Shown: positions 35,484-47,749 of the stretch, in pieces
Layout of the letters: each line of letters opens with the position of its first letter
Position numbering within the stretch: position 1 is the first letter of the stretch
NCBI RefSeq assembly: GCF_016641735.1
Contig: NZ_JAEDAO010000001.1
Coordinates: 496,001 to 560,000, forward strand
Source of the DNA: Ramlibacter algicola
Lineage (GTDB): Bacteria > Pseudomonadota > Gammaproteobacteria > Burkholderiales > Burkholderiaceae_C
Length of the DNA stretch: 64,000 bases
Direction: 5' to 3'
Notes under the pieces: model-generated
Databases searched by the model: none
What the model saw: the letters and a program-made list of their open reading frames with translations, nothing else
Told to the model about the DNA's origin: nothing
Program-made: the position numbers and the translations under genes

Positions 35484-36938
35484 ATGGCCGTTGCCGGATC
35501 CGACCCGAGCACGCTGGCGCAGGTGCTGCAGCAGCAGGCGCGCCTGCGTGGCGATGCGGTGGCGCTGCACTTCGGCGACGAGCGCATCACGTATGCGGCG
35601 CTCGACACGCGTGCACGACGTGTCGCCACGTTGCTGTCGCGGCAGTGGGGCGTGCAGGCCGGCGACCGAGTCGCGTGGCTGGGGCTGAACGACCCCGCGC
35701 TGCTGGTGCTGCTGTTCGCGCTGGCGCGTGTCGGCGCGATGCTGCTGCCGCTGAACATCCGGCTGGCGCCCGCGGAATGGCAGCAGCAGCTCGATGCCTG
35801 CACGCCGCGCTGCCTGGTGCATGACGCGGCCTTTGCCGAAGCGGCGAGGGCGCTCGGTGGCGCGCATGCCTTGCATGCGACCGCGGAACTCGACGCGGCG
35901 GTTGATCCGATGGACGAGGACCGTGCAGCCGCCAGCGTACCGGCCCTGCTGGTGTTCACCTCCGGCACCACCAGCCGGCCCAAGGCCGCCGTGCACACGC
36001 AAGCGAACCTGGTGGCCAACATGCGCATCGCCGCCCAAGTGCAGGCCATCACGCCGCGGGACCGCGTGCTCACCGTGCTGCCGCTGTTCCACGTCGGCGG
36101 GCTGTGCATCCAGACGCTGCCCGCGTTGTCGGCCGGCGCGACCGTGCTGCTGCAGCCGCGCTTCATGCCGGATGCGACTTTGCAGGCCATCGCCGGCGAG
36201 CGCCCCACCTTGACGCTGCAAGTGCCGGCGACGCTGAAGGCGCTCATCGAGCATCCGGCTTGGGCAAACACGGACCTGTCCAGCCTGCGCGCGGTGTGGG
36301 CTGGCTCCAGCCTGCTGCCCGCGTCGCTGCTGCACGCCTTCCACGCCCGCGGTGTGCCGGTGTGCAACGTGTACGGCGCCACCGAGACCGGTCCGTTCTC
36401 GATCGCGCTCGGGCCGCAGGAGGCGATGCAGCGCGTCGGGTCGTGCGGCTGGCCGGCGCCGGGCGTCGAGATGCAACTGGCCGAAGGCGGCGAGGTATGG
36501 GTGCGCGGGCCGAATGTCGTCGCGCGCTATTGGCCCGACGAACCGGCCCTCGATGCGCAGGGCTGGTTCCACACCGGCGACCTCGCGACGCGCGACGCCG
36601 ACGGCGCGTGCACGATCGTCGGCCGCGCCAAGGACCTGATCATCTCGGGCGGCGAAAACATCCACCCGGCCGAGATCGAGGCCGTCCTGGGCGAACATCC
36701 GGCGGTGCTGGAATGCGCCGCCTTCGGGCTGCCGGACGCGCACTGGGGCGAGGCGGTGGCGGTGGCCGTCGTGTTGCGGCCGGCGTCAGGCGCGAGCGAC
36801 GACGAGTTGCGCGCGCATCTCGCCGCGCGGCTGGCGCGCTTCAAGTTGCCGCGGCATTGGCTCCGCGTGGAGCAACTCCCGAAGACCGCCTTGGGCAAGG
36901 TGCAGCGCCACGAACTCGTGAAGCGCCTACGCGGCTGA
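35484..36938 (+). CDS. AMP-dependent acyl-CoA synthetase/ligase (MenE-like)
   Basis: A 484-residue member of the ANL superfamily. The AMP-binding loop reads LVFTSGTTSRPKAAVHTQAN, where the usual TSGTTGxPKG has Ser and Ala in place of two glycines; later motifs VYGATETGPFS, GWFHTGDLATRD, and the C-terminal Lys in PKTALGKVQRHEL are intact. It activates a carboxylic acid as its CoA thioester. Sequence style is closest to the short MenE-like ligases; the acid is unknown and there is no menaquinone gene nearby. Confidence 0.88.
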   Translation: MAVAGSDPSTLAQVLQQQARLRGDAVALHFGDERITYAALDTRARRVATLLSRQWGVQAGDRVAWLGLNDPALLVLLFALARVGAMLLPLNIRLAPAEWQQQLDACTPRCLVHDAAFAEAARALGGAHALHATAELDAAVDPMDEDRAAASVPALLVFTSGTTSRPKAAVHTQANLVANMRIAAQVQAITPRDRVLTVLPLFHVGGLCIQTLPALSAGATVLLQPRFMPDATLQAIAGERPTLTLQVPATLKALIEHPAWANTDLSSLRAVWAGSSLLPASLLHAFHARGVPVCNVYGATETGPFSIALGPQEAMQRVGSCGWPAPGVEMQLAEGGEVWVRGPNVVARYWPDEPALDAQGWFHTGDLATRDADGACTIVGRAKDLIISGGENIHPAEIEAVLGEHPAVLECAAFGLPDAHWGEAVAVAVVLRPASGASDDELRAHLAARLARFKLPRHWLRVEQLPKTALGKVQRHELVKRLRG

Positions 36939-36941
36939 TGC

Positions 36942-38240
36942 TCAGGCTGCGGCCGCGGCGCGCCGCTGCTGCAGCCGCCACAGCAGGACGAACAGCACCA
37001 GCGGCGGGATCGCCGTCAGGCCGGTCGCGATGAACGCCATCGAGTACGCACCGAGCAAGCCGTACACCGGCGTCATCGCGTCGACCGCCGCGCCCGAGAA
37101 GCCCTTGAGGAACTTGCCCAGCAGCGCGTAGGTGGACGACAACATCGCGTACTGCGTCGCCGTGTAGCCCAGGCTGGTGAGGCTGGACATGTAGGTGACC
37201 AGCGCGACGCCGGCGAACGATTGCGCGAACGCGTCCAGCGACATCACGACGGCGAACACGGCGTCGCCAGGCCAGACGCTCAGCAGCGCGAACGCCGCGG
37301 TGCCGATGCCCTGGATCACGAGCCCGACGACCAGCGTCGGCAACAGGCCGATGCGGATCGCGCTCAGGCCAGCCGCCGCAAGACCGACGAAGGTGGCGAC
37401 CAGGCCGAACGAGCCGCGCACCACCGCCACGGTGTCCTTGCTGATGCCCAGGTCGTGGTAGTACGGGTTGTACATCGGGCCCATGATGAAGTCGGGCAGG
37501 CGGTACAGCGCCACCGCCAGCAGGATCAGCAGGCCGGTGAGCTTGTGCTTGTGGAAGAAGTCGATGAAGGGGCCGAACAGCGCATCCACCAGCCCGCGAT
37601 GCGTCCACAGCGGCGGCTTCTCGTGCAGCACCTGGTCGGCGCGCTGCGGCTCGAACGCGAAGAAGGTGGCGACGAGGCCGATGGCCATCAGCACCGCCAT
37701 CGCCGTGTACGACACCGGCCAGCCGACGCGTGCGGCGGCCGCGATGATGGCGGCATCGGTGACGAGCAGCGCCATGCGGTAGCCCAGCTGTGCGGCCGCG
37801 GTCATCAGGCCGACCTCTTCCGATCCGTCGGCGGCCTCGATGCGCCACGCATCGATGGCCACGTCCTGGGTGGCACTCGCGAAGGCGGTGAGCAGCGCGA
37901 ATGCGCCGATCACCGCGAGGCCGGCCTTGACCCCGACCGCCGCCATGCCCAGCAAGCCCGCGATCACCAGCAGCTGGCACAGCAGCATCCAGCCGCGCCG
38001 CCGGCCGAGCCGGCCGAGCAGCGGCACGTCGAGGCGGTCCACCAGCGGCGACCAATAGACCTTGAACGCGTACGCGAAGCCGACCCAGGAGATGAAGCCG
38101 ATGGCGATCAGGCTGGTGCCTTCGTCGCGCAGCCAGTAGCCGAACGTGTTGGCGGTCAGCAGGAAGGGCAGGCCGGACGAAAAACCCAACGCGAGCATGA
38201 CCGCGACCTTGGGCCGGCGCAGTGCGCGCAGCACGTCCAT
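36942..38240 (-). CDS. ampG: AmpG-like muropeptide MFS permease
   Basis: About 432 residues with twelve to fourteen hydrophobic segments. PKVAVMLALGFSSGLPFLL at the start and ATQDVAIDAWRIE match AmpG, which imports anhydro-muropeptides for cell-wall recycling. I start at the ATG at 38240 (MDVLRALRRPK) because AGAGGGGC precedes it. The longer ATG at 38318 has no ribosome site, and its extra 26 codons are poor in G/C at third positions, unlike this genome. It ends three bases after the convergent ligase gene. Confidence 0.85.
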   Translation of the reverse strand: MDVLRALRRPKVAVMLALGFSSGLPFLLTANTFGYWLRDEGTSLIAIGFISWVGFAYAFKVYWSPLVDRLDVPLLGRLGRRRGWMLLCQLLVIAGLLGMAAVGVKAGLAVIGAFALLTAFASATQDVAIDAWRIEAADGSEEVGLMTAAAQLGYRMALLVTDAAIIAAAARVGWPVSYTAMAVLMAIGLVATFFAFEPQRADQVLHEKPPLWTHRGLVDALFGPFIDFFHKHKLTGLLILLAVALYRLPDFIMGPMYNPYYHDLGISKDTVAVVRGSFGLVATFVGLAAAGLSAIRIGLLPTLVVGLVIQGIGTAAFALLSVWPGDAVFAVVMSLDAFAQSFAGVALVTYMSSLTSLGYTATQYAMLSSTYALLGKFLKGFSGAAVDAMTPVYGLLGAYSMAFIATGLTAIPPLVLFVLLWRLQQRRAAAAA

Positions 38241-38341
38241 CGCGGAGCCCCTCTTGCGGGCGGGCGCCTGCGTCGATGCAGGCGATGGCTGGGATGGAGT
38301 GGAGGCTTGCTCTGACATGGAGGGGGCTCGTCGTTTGTATC

Positions 38342-39184
38342 ATGGCCCTCATGTGCCAGTTCTGCTTCTCCCGCGCTTCGGCGTGGTCCCGGCGCGGCTT
38401 CCTCGCGGTGGCGGGAGCCGCGGCTGCGGAGTCCGCGCTGGCGCAGGTCGACGTCGGCAAGTCGTCGCGGGCCGCGGGCCTGGTGCCCGCGGAGGAGATC
38501 GAGGCCGCGTCCGCGCAGCAGTACTCGCAGATGCTGGCCGAGGCCAGGCAGAAGGGTGCGCTGGCGCCGGAGAACAACGCCTCGTTGCAGAAGCTGCGCG
38601 CGATCGCCGCGCGCGAGATCCCCGCCGGCCTGCGCTTCAACGACCGCGCGCGCAACTGGCGCTGGGAAGTGAACCTGATCGGCAGCTCGGACGTGAACGC
38701 GTTCTGCATGCCGGGCGGCAAGATCGCCGTGTTCACCGGCCTGCTCGAGAAGCTGAAGCTGACCGAGGACGAAGCGGCGATGGTGATCGGCCACGAGATG
38801 GGCCACGCATTGCGCGAGCACGCGCGGGCGCGCGTCGCCAAGGAGCAGGGGACCGGTGTCGCCGTGTCCGTGCTGTCGCAGATCCTCGGGCTGGGTCAAC
38901 TGGGCCAGATGGGGCTGGGCATCGGCGCGCAGCTGATCTCGCTGAAGTGGTCGCGCGGCGACGAGACCGAGGCCGACCTCGTCGGCCTGGAGATCGGCGC
39001 CCGCGCGGGTTACAACCCCGATGCCGCGGTGTCGCTGTGGGAGAAGATGGGCCAGCTGCAGGGCGGCAACGGCGGTCCTGCCTGGATGTCGACGCACCCG
39101 TCCGGTCCCGAGCGCCTGCAACGCCTGCGCGACAACATCCCGAAGGTGCGCGGCCTGTACCAGCAGGCGATCGCGCACCGCTGA
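38342..39184 (+). CDS. M48 family zinc metallopeptidase, Tat-exported
   Basis: About 280 residues. The N-terminus has a twin-arginine signal (WSRRGFLAVAGAAAAESALAQ). The zinc motif HEMGHAL lies near residue 150 and the third ligand region is GDETEADLVGLEI. It is a BepA/LoiP-like exported peptidase and may take part in envelope protein quality control (known for relatives). An ATG three codons later (38351) is equally possible. It is divergent from ampG and convergent with an EamA gene across a repeat. Confidence 0.87.
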   Translation: MALMCQFCFSRASAWSRRGFLAVAGAAAAESALAQVDVGKSSRAAGLVPAEEIEAASAQQYSQMLAEARQKGALAPENNASLQKLRAIAAREIPAGLRFNDRARNWRWEVNLIGSSDVNAFCMPGGKIAVFTGLLEKLKLTEDEAAMVIGHEMGHALREHARARVAKEQGTGVAVSVLSQILGLGQLGQMGLGIGAQLISLKWSRGDETEADLVGLEIGARAGYNPDAAVSLWEKMGQLQGGNGGPAWMSTHPSGPERLQRLRDNIPKVRGLYQQAIAHR

Positions 39185-39190
39185 CAGGAT

Positions 39191-39270
39191 TTGTCATTGC
39201 GGGTTTGACCCGCAATCCACACGAAGGGGCGGACGCCCCGCATGGATTCCGGCTTTCGCCGGAATGGCAA
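39191..39270. repeat. Palindromic repeat (copy 5, second sequence type)
   Basis: Three successive hairpins: TTGCGGGTTTGACCCGCAA, GGGGCGGACGCCCC and ATTCCGGCTTTCGCCGGAAT, flanked on the left by TTGTCA. The first matches the last hairpin of copy 4. It separates convergent genes and may end both transcripts. Confidence 0.8.
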
Positions 39271-39293
39271 AGGGGAGGGGGGATGCCTCGCAG

Positions 39294-40178
39294 CTAGGCC
39301 GGCTTGCGTGCCGGCAGCAGCACCGACGCGATCGCGACCACCATCAGCACCACGGCGGCCCAGTCCTGCCAGTGCACCGCTTCGCGCAGCCACACCGCGC
39401 CGGAGAACACGCCCAGCACCGGGATGAACATCACGCTCAGCGTCGACGCGATCGGCGGCAGCGTGCGCGCGAGGAAGAACCAGGCCGCATGCGCGAAGCC
39501 GAAGATCAGCACTGCGTTGTAGACGATCGCACCGAGCGCAGCATCCGTCGGCATCGCCCACTGCTCGCGCTCGAACAGCAGTGCGAGCACGCTCATGACG
39601 ACGGCGGTCATCGCGGTCATCCAGAACGACAGCGTCAGGGTGGGGCGGTCGATGGTCGTGCGGCGCAGGAGCTGCGTGCCCAGTGCCCAGGTCGACGCAG
39701 CGACCAGCGCCAGCATCACGCCGACCGGCCGCCCGGCGAGGTTCGTGAACTCGTACCAGAGCAGCAGGCCCACGCCGAGGGCCGCGGCGGCGACGCCCAG
39801 CCATGCACGGCGCGCGAGCGGCGAGGCGAAGAACAGCGCGCCGAGCAGCGCCGAGAAGATCGGCATCGTGTAGCCCAGGATCGCCGCGCGGCCGCTGGAC
39901 AGCGAGCGCACCGCCAGGATGATGCAGGCGTGCCAGATGAACATGTTGGTGGCCGCCAGCCACAGCAGCTGCGGCCAGTCCTTGCGCGCAATCGTGAACG
40001 GCACCTTCATCACCACCAGCGCCCCGGCCAGCACCGGCAGCCCGAGCCAGATCGAGAGCGCGCGGAACGTGAGCGGCGGGTAGCTGGTCACGCCCAGCTT
40101 CATCACGGGCCAGTTGATTCCCCACACGACGGTGAGCAGGACCAGGACGACGAGTTGCTGGCGGCTGAGGCGGTGCAT
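39294..40178 (-). CDS. EamA/DMT family transporter
   Basis: A 294-residue protein with ten hydrophobic segments in two EamA repeats. It begins QLVVLVLLTVVWGINWPVMKLG, the standard family opening, and the second half shows SFWMTAMTAVVMSVLALLFER. The substrate cannot be told. It is divergent from pyrF across 36 bases and stands alone on its strand. Confidence 0.85.
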   Translation of the reverse strand: MHRLSRQQLVVLVLLTVVWGINWPVMKLGVTSYPPLTFRALSIWLGLPVLAGALVVMKVPFTIARKDWPQLLWLAATNMFIWHACIILAVRSLSSGRAAILGYTMPIFSALLGALFFASPLARRAWLGVAAAALGVGLLLWYEFTNLAGRPVGVMLALVAASTWALGTQLLRRTTIDRPTLTLSFWMTAMTAVVMSVLALLFEREQWAMPTDAALGAIVYNAVLIFGFAHAAWFFLARTLPPIASTLSVMFIPVLGVFSGAVWLREAVHWQDWAAVVLMVVAIASVLLPARKPA

Positions 40179-40214
40179 GGGCCGTGATTGTGGGGCTCCT
40201 TAGAATCGAGGCTC

Positions 40215-41039
40215 ATGACCTTCCTGGAGATGCTGCAGGACGCGCAGCAACGCAATGCGTCGATGCTGTGCGTCGGGCTGGACCCCGAGCCGAGGAAATT
40301 TCCAGCGGCGATGCGCGGCGACCCGTCGCGGATCCACGAGTTCTGCGCCCGCATCGTCGATGCGACCGCCGACCTCGCCATCGCCTTCAAGCCGCAGATC
40401 GCGTACTTTGCCGCGCACCGCGCCGAGGAGCAGCTGGAACGCCTGATCGCCCACATGCGTCGCGTCGCGCCGCACGTGCCGGTGATCCTCGACGCCAAGC
40501 GCGGCGACATCGGCTCGACCGCGGAGCAGTACGCGGTGGAAGCGTTCGAGCGCTATGGCGCCGACGCGGTCACGCTGTCGCCCTTCATGGGATTCGATTC
40601 GGTGCAGCCCTACCTGAAGTACGAAGGCAAGGGCGCGTTCCTGCTGTGCCGCACGTCGAACCCGGGGGGTGACGACCTGCAGAACCAGCGGCTGGCGTCG
40701 GTCGACGGCTCGCCGCTGCTGTACGAGCACGTCGCGCGGCTGGCGAGCGGGCCTTGGAACACGAACGGGCAGCTGGGGCTGGTGGTCGGCGCGACGTATC
40801 CAGCGGAGATCGAGCGCGTGCGCGCGCTTGCGCCGAAGCTGCCGCTGCTGATTCCCGGGGTCGGCGCGCAGGGCGGGGATGCGGCCGCGACGGTGCGCGC
40901 CGGGTGGCGCGCCGATGCGCCGATCGTGGTCAATTCGTCGCGCGCGATCCTGTACGCGTCGTCGGGGGATGACTTCGCCGACGCGGCGCGGCGCGAGGCG
41001 ATGAAGACGCGGGACGCGCTGAAGGCGGCGAAACGCTGA
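40215..41039 (+). CDS. pyrF: Orotidine 5'-phosphate decarboxylase
   Basis: A 274-residue enzyme of the longer (type 2) PyrF group. The catalytic tetrad is in [13 protein letters not shown] (Asp93, Lys95, Asp98). FKPQIAYFA and the phosphate-binding GVGAQGGD and [11 protein letters not shown] are present. It makes UMP from OMP in pyrimidine synthesis. The ATG at 40215 gives the family start MTFLEML; the nine codons before it overlap the divergent gene's promoter region. Confidence 0.94.
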   Translation: MTFLEMLQDAQQRNASMLCVGLDPEPRKFPAAMRGDPSRIHEFCARIVDATADLAIAFKPQIAYFAAHRAEEQLERLIAHMRRVAPHVPVILDAKRGDIGSTAEQYAVEAFERYGADAVTLSPFMGFDSVQPYLKYEGKGAFLLCRTSNPGGDDLQNQRLASVDGSPLLYEHVARLASGPWNTNGQLGLVVGATYPAEIERVRALAPKLPLLIPGVGAQGGDAAATVRAGWRADAPIVVNSSRAILYASSGDDFADAARREAMKTRDALKAAKR

Positions 41040-41042
41040 TTG

Positions 41043-41132
41043 GTCGTCCCCGCGGAGGCGGGACCCCATCGCCTCCATCCAGGCTCTCAAGAAAGACGGA
41101 AGCGATGGATTCCCGCCTTCGCGGGAATGACG
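41043..41132. repeat. Composite palindromic repeat (copy 6, inverted order)
   Basis: GTCCCCGCGGAGGCGGGAC first, then about 50 bases later ATTCCCGCCTTCGCGGGAAT: the two hairpins of copies 2 and 3 in reverse order, so the whole element is inverted. It fills the gap between the convergent pyrF and DUF3606 genes. Confidence 0.85.
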
Positions 41133-41136
41133 GAAC

Positions 41137-41337
41137 CTACTTCTTCAGTGCTTCCTTCACCCGATCCGAATTCGTCGTCGTGCGCACGCCCTTGAGGTGT
41201 GCCTCGACATCGGACGGGTTGGCGCCGACGGCGCGCACGGCTTCCTTCAGTTCCTCGGGCGTGGCGTCCAGCTTGCGGGCCCACTGGTCGCAGGCAGCGG
41301 CGTCGTTCAGGTCGATGCGGTCGGTGGTCTCGGCCAT
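41137..41337 (-). CDS. DUF3606 domain protein
   Basis: A 66-residue protein, all helical by appearance. RIDLNDAAACDQWARKLDAT and ELKEAVRAVGANPSDVEAHL match the short DUF3606 family, which is of unknown function. It has GGAAAGGACATCCC before the ATG at 41337. It is convergent with pyrF. Confidence 0.85.
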   Translation of the reverse strand: MAETTDRIDLNDAAACDQWARKLDATPEELKEAVRAVGANPSDVEAHLKGVRTTTNSDRVKEALKK

Positions 41338-41404
41338 GGGATGTCCTTTCCTTCCCGCCGACGCTACCGGGCGGCCTGCGCGCCGCGTGTAGGCGCGTGC
41401 CCTT

Positions 41405-41740
41405 TCAGCGGCGCGAGCGCGCCACCGCGGCCGCCCACGGCACCGACCACTGCAGCAGCGGCTCGAAAGCGATGAGCAGCTCGCGGCCGTGTGCGGACAG
41501 GGCATAGCCGCCCGCGGCCGGGTTGTGCTCGAGCAGCAATGCTTCCCGCAACTCGGCCAGCCGCTGGTTGAGCACGGACGCGGACAGGTCGCCGCACGCG
41601 GCCTGCAGTTGCCGGAAGGTCAGCGGGTCGCCACGCAGCTCCCACAGGATGCGCAGTGTCCAGCGCCGGTGGAACAGATCCAGGGCGGCATTGATCGCGT
41701 CCTTGGCGGACGCCCGGGTGGATCGCGCGGGCAACGGCAT
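41405..41740 (-). CDS. HxlR family winged-helix regulator
   Basis: A 111-residue regulator of HxlR type. Core segments are DLFHRRWTLRILWELRGDPLTFRQLQ, then ACGDLSASVLNQRLAELREALLLE and the wing AAGGYALSAHGRELL. Most HxlR proteins repress an adjacent divergent gene and respond to aldehydes, quinones or oxidants. The classical conserved Cys near the N-terminus is absent; the one Cys is in AACGDLS. I start at 41740 (MPLPARS); seven earlier codons include the promoter of the divergent gene. Confidence 0.88.
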   Translation of the reverse strand: MPLPARSTRASAKDAINAALDLFHRRWTLRILWELRGDPLTFRQLQAACGDLSASVLNQRLAELREALLLEHNPAAGGYALSAHGRELLIAFEPLLQWSVPWAAAVARSRR

Positions 41741-41745
41741 GTGCT

Positions 41746-41774
41746 TTGATTTTAGAAGCAATCGCCGCTAGCAT
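41746..41774 (+). promoter_or_regulatory. Sigma-70 promoter of the AhpD-like gene
   Basis: TTGATT (41746-41751) and TAGCAT (41769-41774) are separated by exactly 17 bases, a good match to the vegetative consensus in otherwise GC-rich DNA. Transcription should start near 41781, inside the palindrome at 41779. Confidence 0.65.
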
Positions 41775-41778
41775 GGGT

Positions 41779-41795
41779 GCTTCTGAAACAGAAGC
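41779..41795. promoter_or_regulatory. Probable HxlR operator
   Basis: GCTTCTG-AAA-CAGAAGC is a perfect 7-base inverted repeat over the predicted transcription start. A further half site, AGAAGC, lies at 41754-41759 in the spacer of the promoter. Its place between the divergent HxlR and AhpD-like genes suggests binding by that regulator. Confidence 0.65.
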
Positions 41796-41808
41796 AATGG
41801 AGTTCTCC

Positions 41809-42370
41809 ATGGAATCCACGCCCCGCATCGCCCCGGCCCAGGTGCCTTACACGCCGGCGGTCCAGGCCGCGATGGGCCAGCTGCTGCGCCCTGGCATGCC
41901 CGCGCCGCAGGTGTTCGCCACGGTCGCGCGCAACGAAGGCCTGTTCGCCTTCCTGGTCGACAGTGGCCTGCTCGGCCCGACCGGCCTGCTCGATCGCGGC
42001 GTGCTGGAGCGGCCGCTGCGTGAGTGCGTGATCCTGCGCACCTGCGTCGCGGCCCGCAACGACTACGAGTTCAACCTGCACGTGCAGACGATCTCGCGCC
42101 CCATGGGCTTGTCCGATGCGCAGATCGACGACGTCCGCCGCCCGGCACCGGTCGCGAACCTGTGGAATGCGCAGCAAGTGGCCGCGATGCGCCTGGTCGA
42201 TGCGCTGGTCGCCTTGCGGGTCGACGATGACGTGTTCGCGCAGGCACGCAGCGAGTTCGACGAGCCGATGCTCATCGAGCTGACGCAGCTCGTGGGGCTG
42301 TACGTCGGCGTGGCGATGCAGGTGGCGCTCGCGCGGCCGGCGTACGACCGCTACCAGCCCGGCCCGCCGG

Positions 42371-42387
<17 letters not shown>
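41809..42387 (+). CDS. Carboxymuconolactone decarboxylase (AhpD-like) family protein
   Basis: A 192-residue helical protein. The CMD core is [28 protein letters not shown]; as in the paralogue at 30849 there is no CxxC. The start is the ATG at 41809, six bases after GGAG; ATGs at 41773 and 41797 are in frame, but the first lies in the promoter and both are before or within the leader. It is controlled by the divergent HxlR regulator (inference) and ends 17 bases inside the convergent uvrA gene. Confidence 0.85.
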
Positions 42388-45349
<2,962 letters not shown>

Positions 45350-45512
45350 TATCCCCCGCCGGGCTGCCGCCCGGCCACTGCCTGGCTGGGCCGGGAACCC
45401 GAGTGCGCCGGGCCGGTGGCCCGGATGGCGGACAATCGCGGGCTTTCGCGCCCCTCCTGCCCCTGCCCCCGTGGCTTCGCTTTCCGGCTCCTCCCCCGTT
45501 CCGTCCGTGACC

Positions 45513-46721
45513 ATGACGCCCGCCGAGCGCCGCGCCAGCGGCTCGCTCGCCGTCGTCTTCGCCGCCCGCATGCTCGGGCTGTTCCTCGTGCTGCCGGTAT
45601 TCGCGCTGGAAGCGCGGCGGTATCCCGGCGGCGACGATGCCGGCCTGGTCGGGCTGGCCATGGGCATCTACGGCCTGACCCAGGGCGTCCTGCAGATCCC
45701 GTACGGGCTGGCCTCCGACCGCTTCGGCCGCAAGCGCGTGATCGTGCTGGGCCTGGCCGTGTTCGCCTTCGGCAGCTTCGTGGCCGCCTTCGCTTCCACG
45801 CTGAATGGGCTGGCGATCGGGCGCGCGCTGCAGGGCGCCGGCGCGGTGTCCGCCGCGGTGACGGCGCTGCTGGCCGACCTGACGCGCGACGAGGTGCGCA
45901 CCAAGGCGATGGCGCTGGTGGGCGCCAGCATCGGGCTGACGTTCGCGCTGTCGCTGGTCGTCGCGCCCGCGGTGGCATCGAGCGTGGGCCTGGCGGGCCT
46001 GTTCGCCGCCACCGGCGTCCTGGCGCTGGCCTGCATGGCGGTGATCCGCTGGTGGGCGCCGGCCGAGCCGGTCGTGCACAAGAACGTGCCGCGCGGGCGG
46101 CTGTCCGAGGTGCTCGCGCATGGCCCGCTGCTGCGCCTGAACGCGGGCGTGTTCGTCTTGCACGCGGTGCAGCTGGCGATGTGGATGGCCGTCCCCGCGC
46201 TGCTGGTGCAAGCCGGCCTGCCCAAGGACAGCCACTGGATGGTCTACCTGCCGGCGGTGCTGGCGTCGTTCGTGGTGATGGGCGCGACGCTGTTCCCGCT
46301 GGAGCGCCGCGGCTACCTGCGCGCCGTGTTCCTGGCCGCGATCGGCGTCGTCGGCCTGGTGCAGCTCGCGCTGCTGGCGACCGCCAGCGCGCCCGGCCTG
46401 CTGGTGCTGGGGCTGCTGCTGTTCCTGTTCTTCTGCGGCTTCAACGTGCTGGAGGCCACCCAGCCCAGCCTGGCGTCGCGCATCGCGCCGCCGCACGCGC
46501 GCGGCGCCGCCCTGGGCGTCTACAACACCCTCCAATCGCTGGGCTTCTTCGCGGGTGGGGCGGTCGGCGGCTGGCTGGTGCAGCACGTTGGGATGCGGGG
46601 CCTGTTCGCCGCCTGCGCCGCCCTCATGGCGCTGTGGCTGGCGGTGGCCTGGCCGATGCGTGCCCCGGGGCGCACGCGCACGCCCGAGGACGCCCTGGCC
46701 GACGAGGCGCAGGCCACGTAG
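45513..46721 (+). CDS. MFS transporter (YajR-like)
   Basis: A 402-residue protein with twelve hydrophobic segments. [32 protein letters not shown] is the characteristic start of the transporter found between uvrA and ssb in betaproteobacteria, and [16 protein letters not shown] is the MFS loop 2-3 signature. I chose the ATG at 45513 over a GTG at 45471 for this reason. The substrate is unknown; the YajR C-terminal domain is missing. Confidence 0.87.
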   Translation: MTPAERRASGSLAVVFAARMLGLFLVLPVFALEARRYPGGDDAGLVGLAMGIYGLTQGVLQIPYGLASDRFGRKRVIVLGLAVFAFGSFVAAFASTLNGLAIGRALQGAGAVSAAVTALLADLTRDEVRTKAMALVGASIGLTFALSLVVAPAVASSVGLAGLFAATGVLALACMAVIRWWAPAEPVVHKNVPRGRLSEVLAHGPLLRLNAGVFVLHAVQLAMWMAVPALLVQAGLPKDSHWMVYLPAVLASFVVMGATLFPLERRGYLRAVFLAAIGVVGLVQLALLATASAPGLLVLGLLLFLFFCGFNVLEATQPSLASRIAPPHARGAALGVYNTLQSLGFFAGGAVGGWLVQHVGMRGLFAACAALMALWLAVAWPMRAPGRTRTPEDALADEAQAT

Positions 46722-46758
46722 GCATTCATAATCGCCCCAGATTCAGAGGAACCCCGCC

Positions 46759-47250
46759 ATGGCATCCGTCAACAAGGTCATCATCGTCGGCAACCTCGGG
46801 AAGGATCCCGAGATGCGCACCTTCCCCAGCGGCGGGCGGGTGTGCAACGTCACCATCGCCACCTCCGAGCGCTGGAAGGACAAGCAGAGCGGCGAGATGA
46901 AGGAGCACACCGAGTGGCACCGGGTGGTGTTCAACGACCGCCTGGCCGAGATCGCCGGCGAGTACCTGCGCAAGGGCTCGCAGGTCTACGTCGAGGGCAG
47001 CCTGCGCACCCGCAAGTGGACCGACCAGAGCGGCGCCGAGAAATACACCACCGAGATCCGCGCCGACGAGATGAAGATGCTCGGCAAGCGCGAAGGCATG
47101 GGCGGCGGCTCCTCGATGGACGGCGACGACGGTGGTGGCTACTCGCGCCCCCCGGCGCCTCGCGCCCCTGCGCCCGCGCCGCGCGCGCCGGCGGGCGGCA
47201 ACAAGCCGTCGTCGGGCTTCGACGACATGGACGACGACATCCCGTTCTGA
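46759..47250 (+). CDS. ssb: Single-stranded DNA-binding protein
   Basis: A 163-residue SSB. The OB fold ([20 protein letters not shown] to [12 protein letters not shown]) covers residues 2-110, then a Gly/Pro-rich linker and the acidic tip DDMDDDIPF that binds repair and replication partners. AGAGGAACC precedes the ATG. It lies downstream of the MFS gene with 37 bases between. Confidence 0.97.
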   Translation: MASVNKVIIVGNLGKDPEMRTFPSGGRVCNVTIATSERWKDKQSGEMKEHTEWHRVVFNDRLAEIAGEYLRKGSQVYVEGSLRTRKWTDQSGAEKYTTEIRADEMKMLGKREGMGGGSSMDGDDGGGYSRPPAPRAPAPAPRAPAGGNKPSSGFDDMDDDIPF

Positions 47251-47255
47251 GCTTC

Positions 47256-47702
47256 GTGCGCCTGCCATCGCTCGCGCTGTCGGCGCTGCTGCTCGTCGCG
47301 GCGGCCCCGGCTGTCGCCGGTCCCGCCACCGACACCTTCCGCCGCTGCCTCGCCGAGCACACCAGTGCCGCCGAGCGCAAGCAGCTCGCGCGCTGGATGT
47401 GGCTGTCCATGGGCGAGCATCCGGAAGCCAAGGCGGTCGCGCCGCTGCAGCCCGGACTGCGCGCCAGCGCTGATGCGGCCATCGGCCAGCTGGTCACGCG
47501 CCTGATGGCCGACGACTGCGCCGCCGAAATGCGGTCCGCCGTCAGCATGGACGGCACCGCGGCCATCCGCTCCGCGTCGTCGGCGCTCGGCCAGATCGCC
47601 TTGCGCGAACTCGTGTCCGACCCGGCGGTGCAGAAGTCCATCGAGGCCTTCACCAACTCCATGGACGACAAGCGCCTGGACCAGGCCCTCAAGCCGCGCT
47701 GA
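47256..47702 (+). CDS. Exported protein of unknown function
   Basis: About 148 residues. A signal peptide (LPSLALSALLLVAAAPAVAG) is followed by a helical mature part with two Cys (RRCLAEHTSAAERKQLARWM; LMADDCAAEM) that could form a disulfide. I see no known domain. The GTG at 47256, five bases after the ssb stop, is the only start that keeps a full signal peptide; coupling with ssb translation is possible. Confidence 0.72.
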   Translation: MRLPSLALSALLLVAAAPAVAGPATDTFRRCLAEHTSAAERKQLARWMWLSMGEHPEAKAVAPLQPGLRASADAAIGQLVTRLMADDCAAEMRSAVSMDGTAAIRSASSALGQIALRELVSDPAVQKSIEAFTNSMDDKRLDQALKPR

Positions 47703-47749
47703 GCCCCGCATCGTCCCTGCTCGGCGTCCAGGCGCCCTAGACTGCTGCG

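Noticed and set aside
36942..38318. Longer AmpG start at 38318
   Set aside because: The 26 added codons have low third-position GC and no ribosome site, whereas ATG 38240 has both features in its favour. Not fully excluded.
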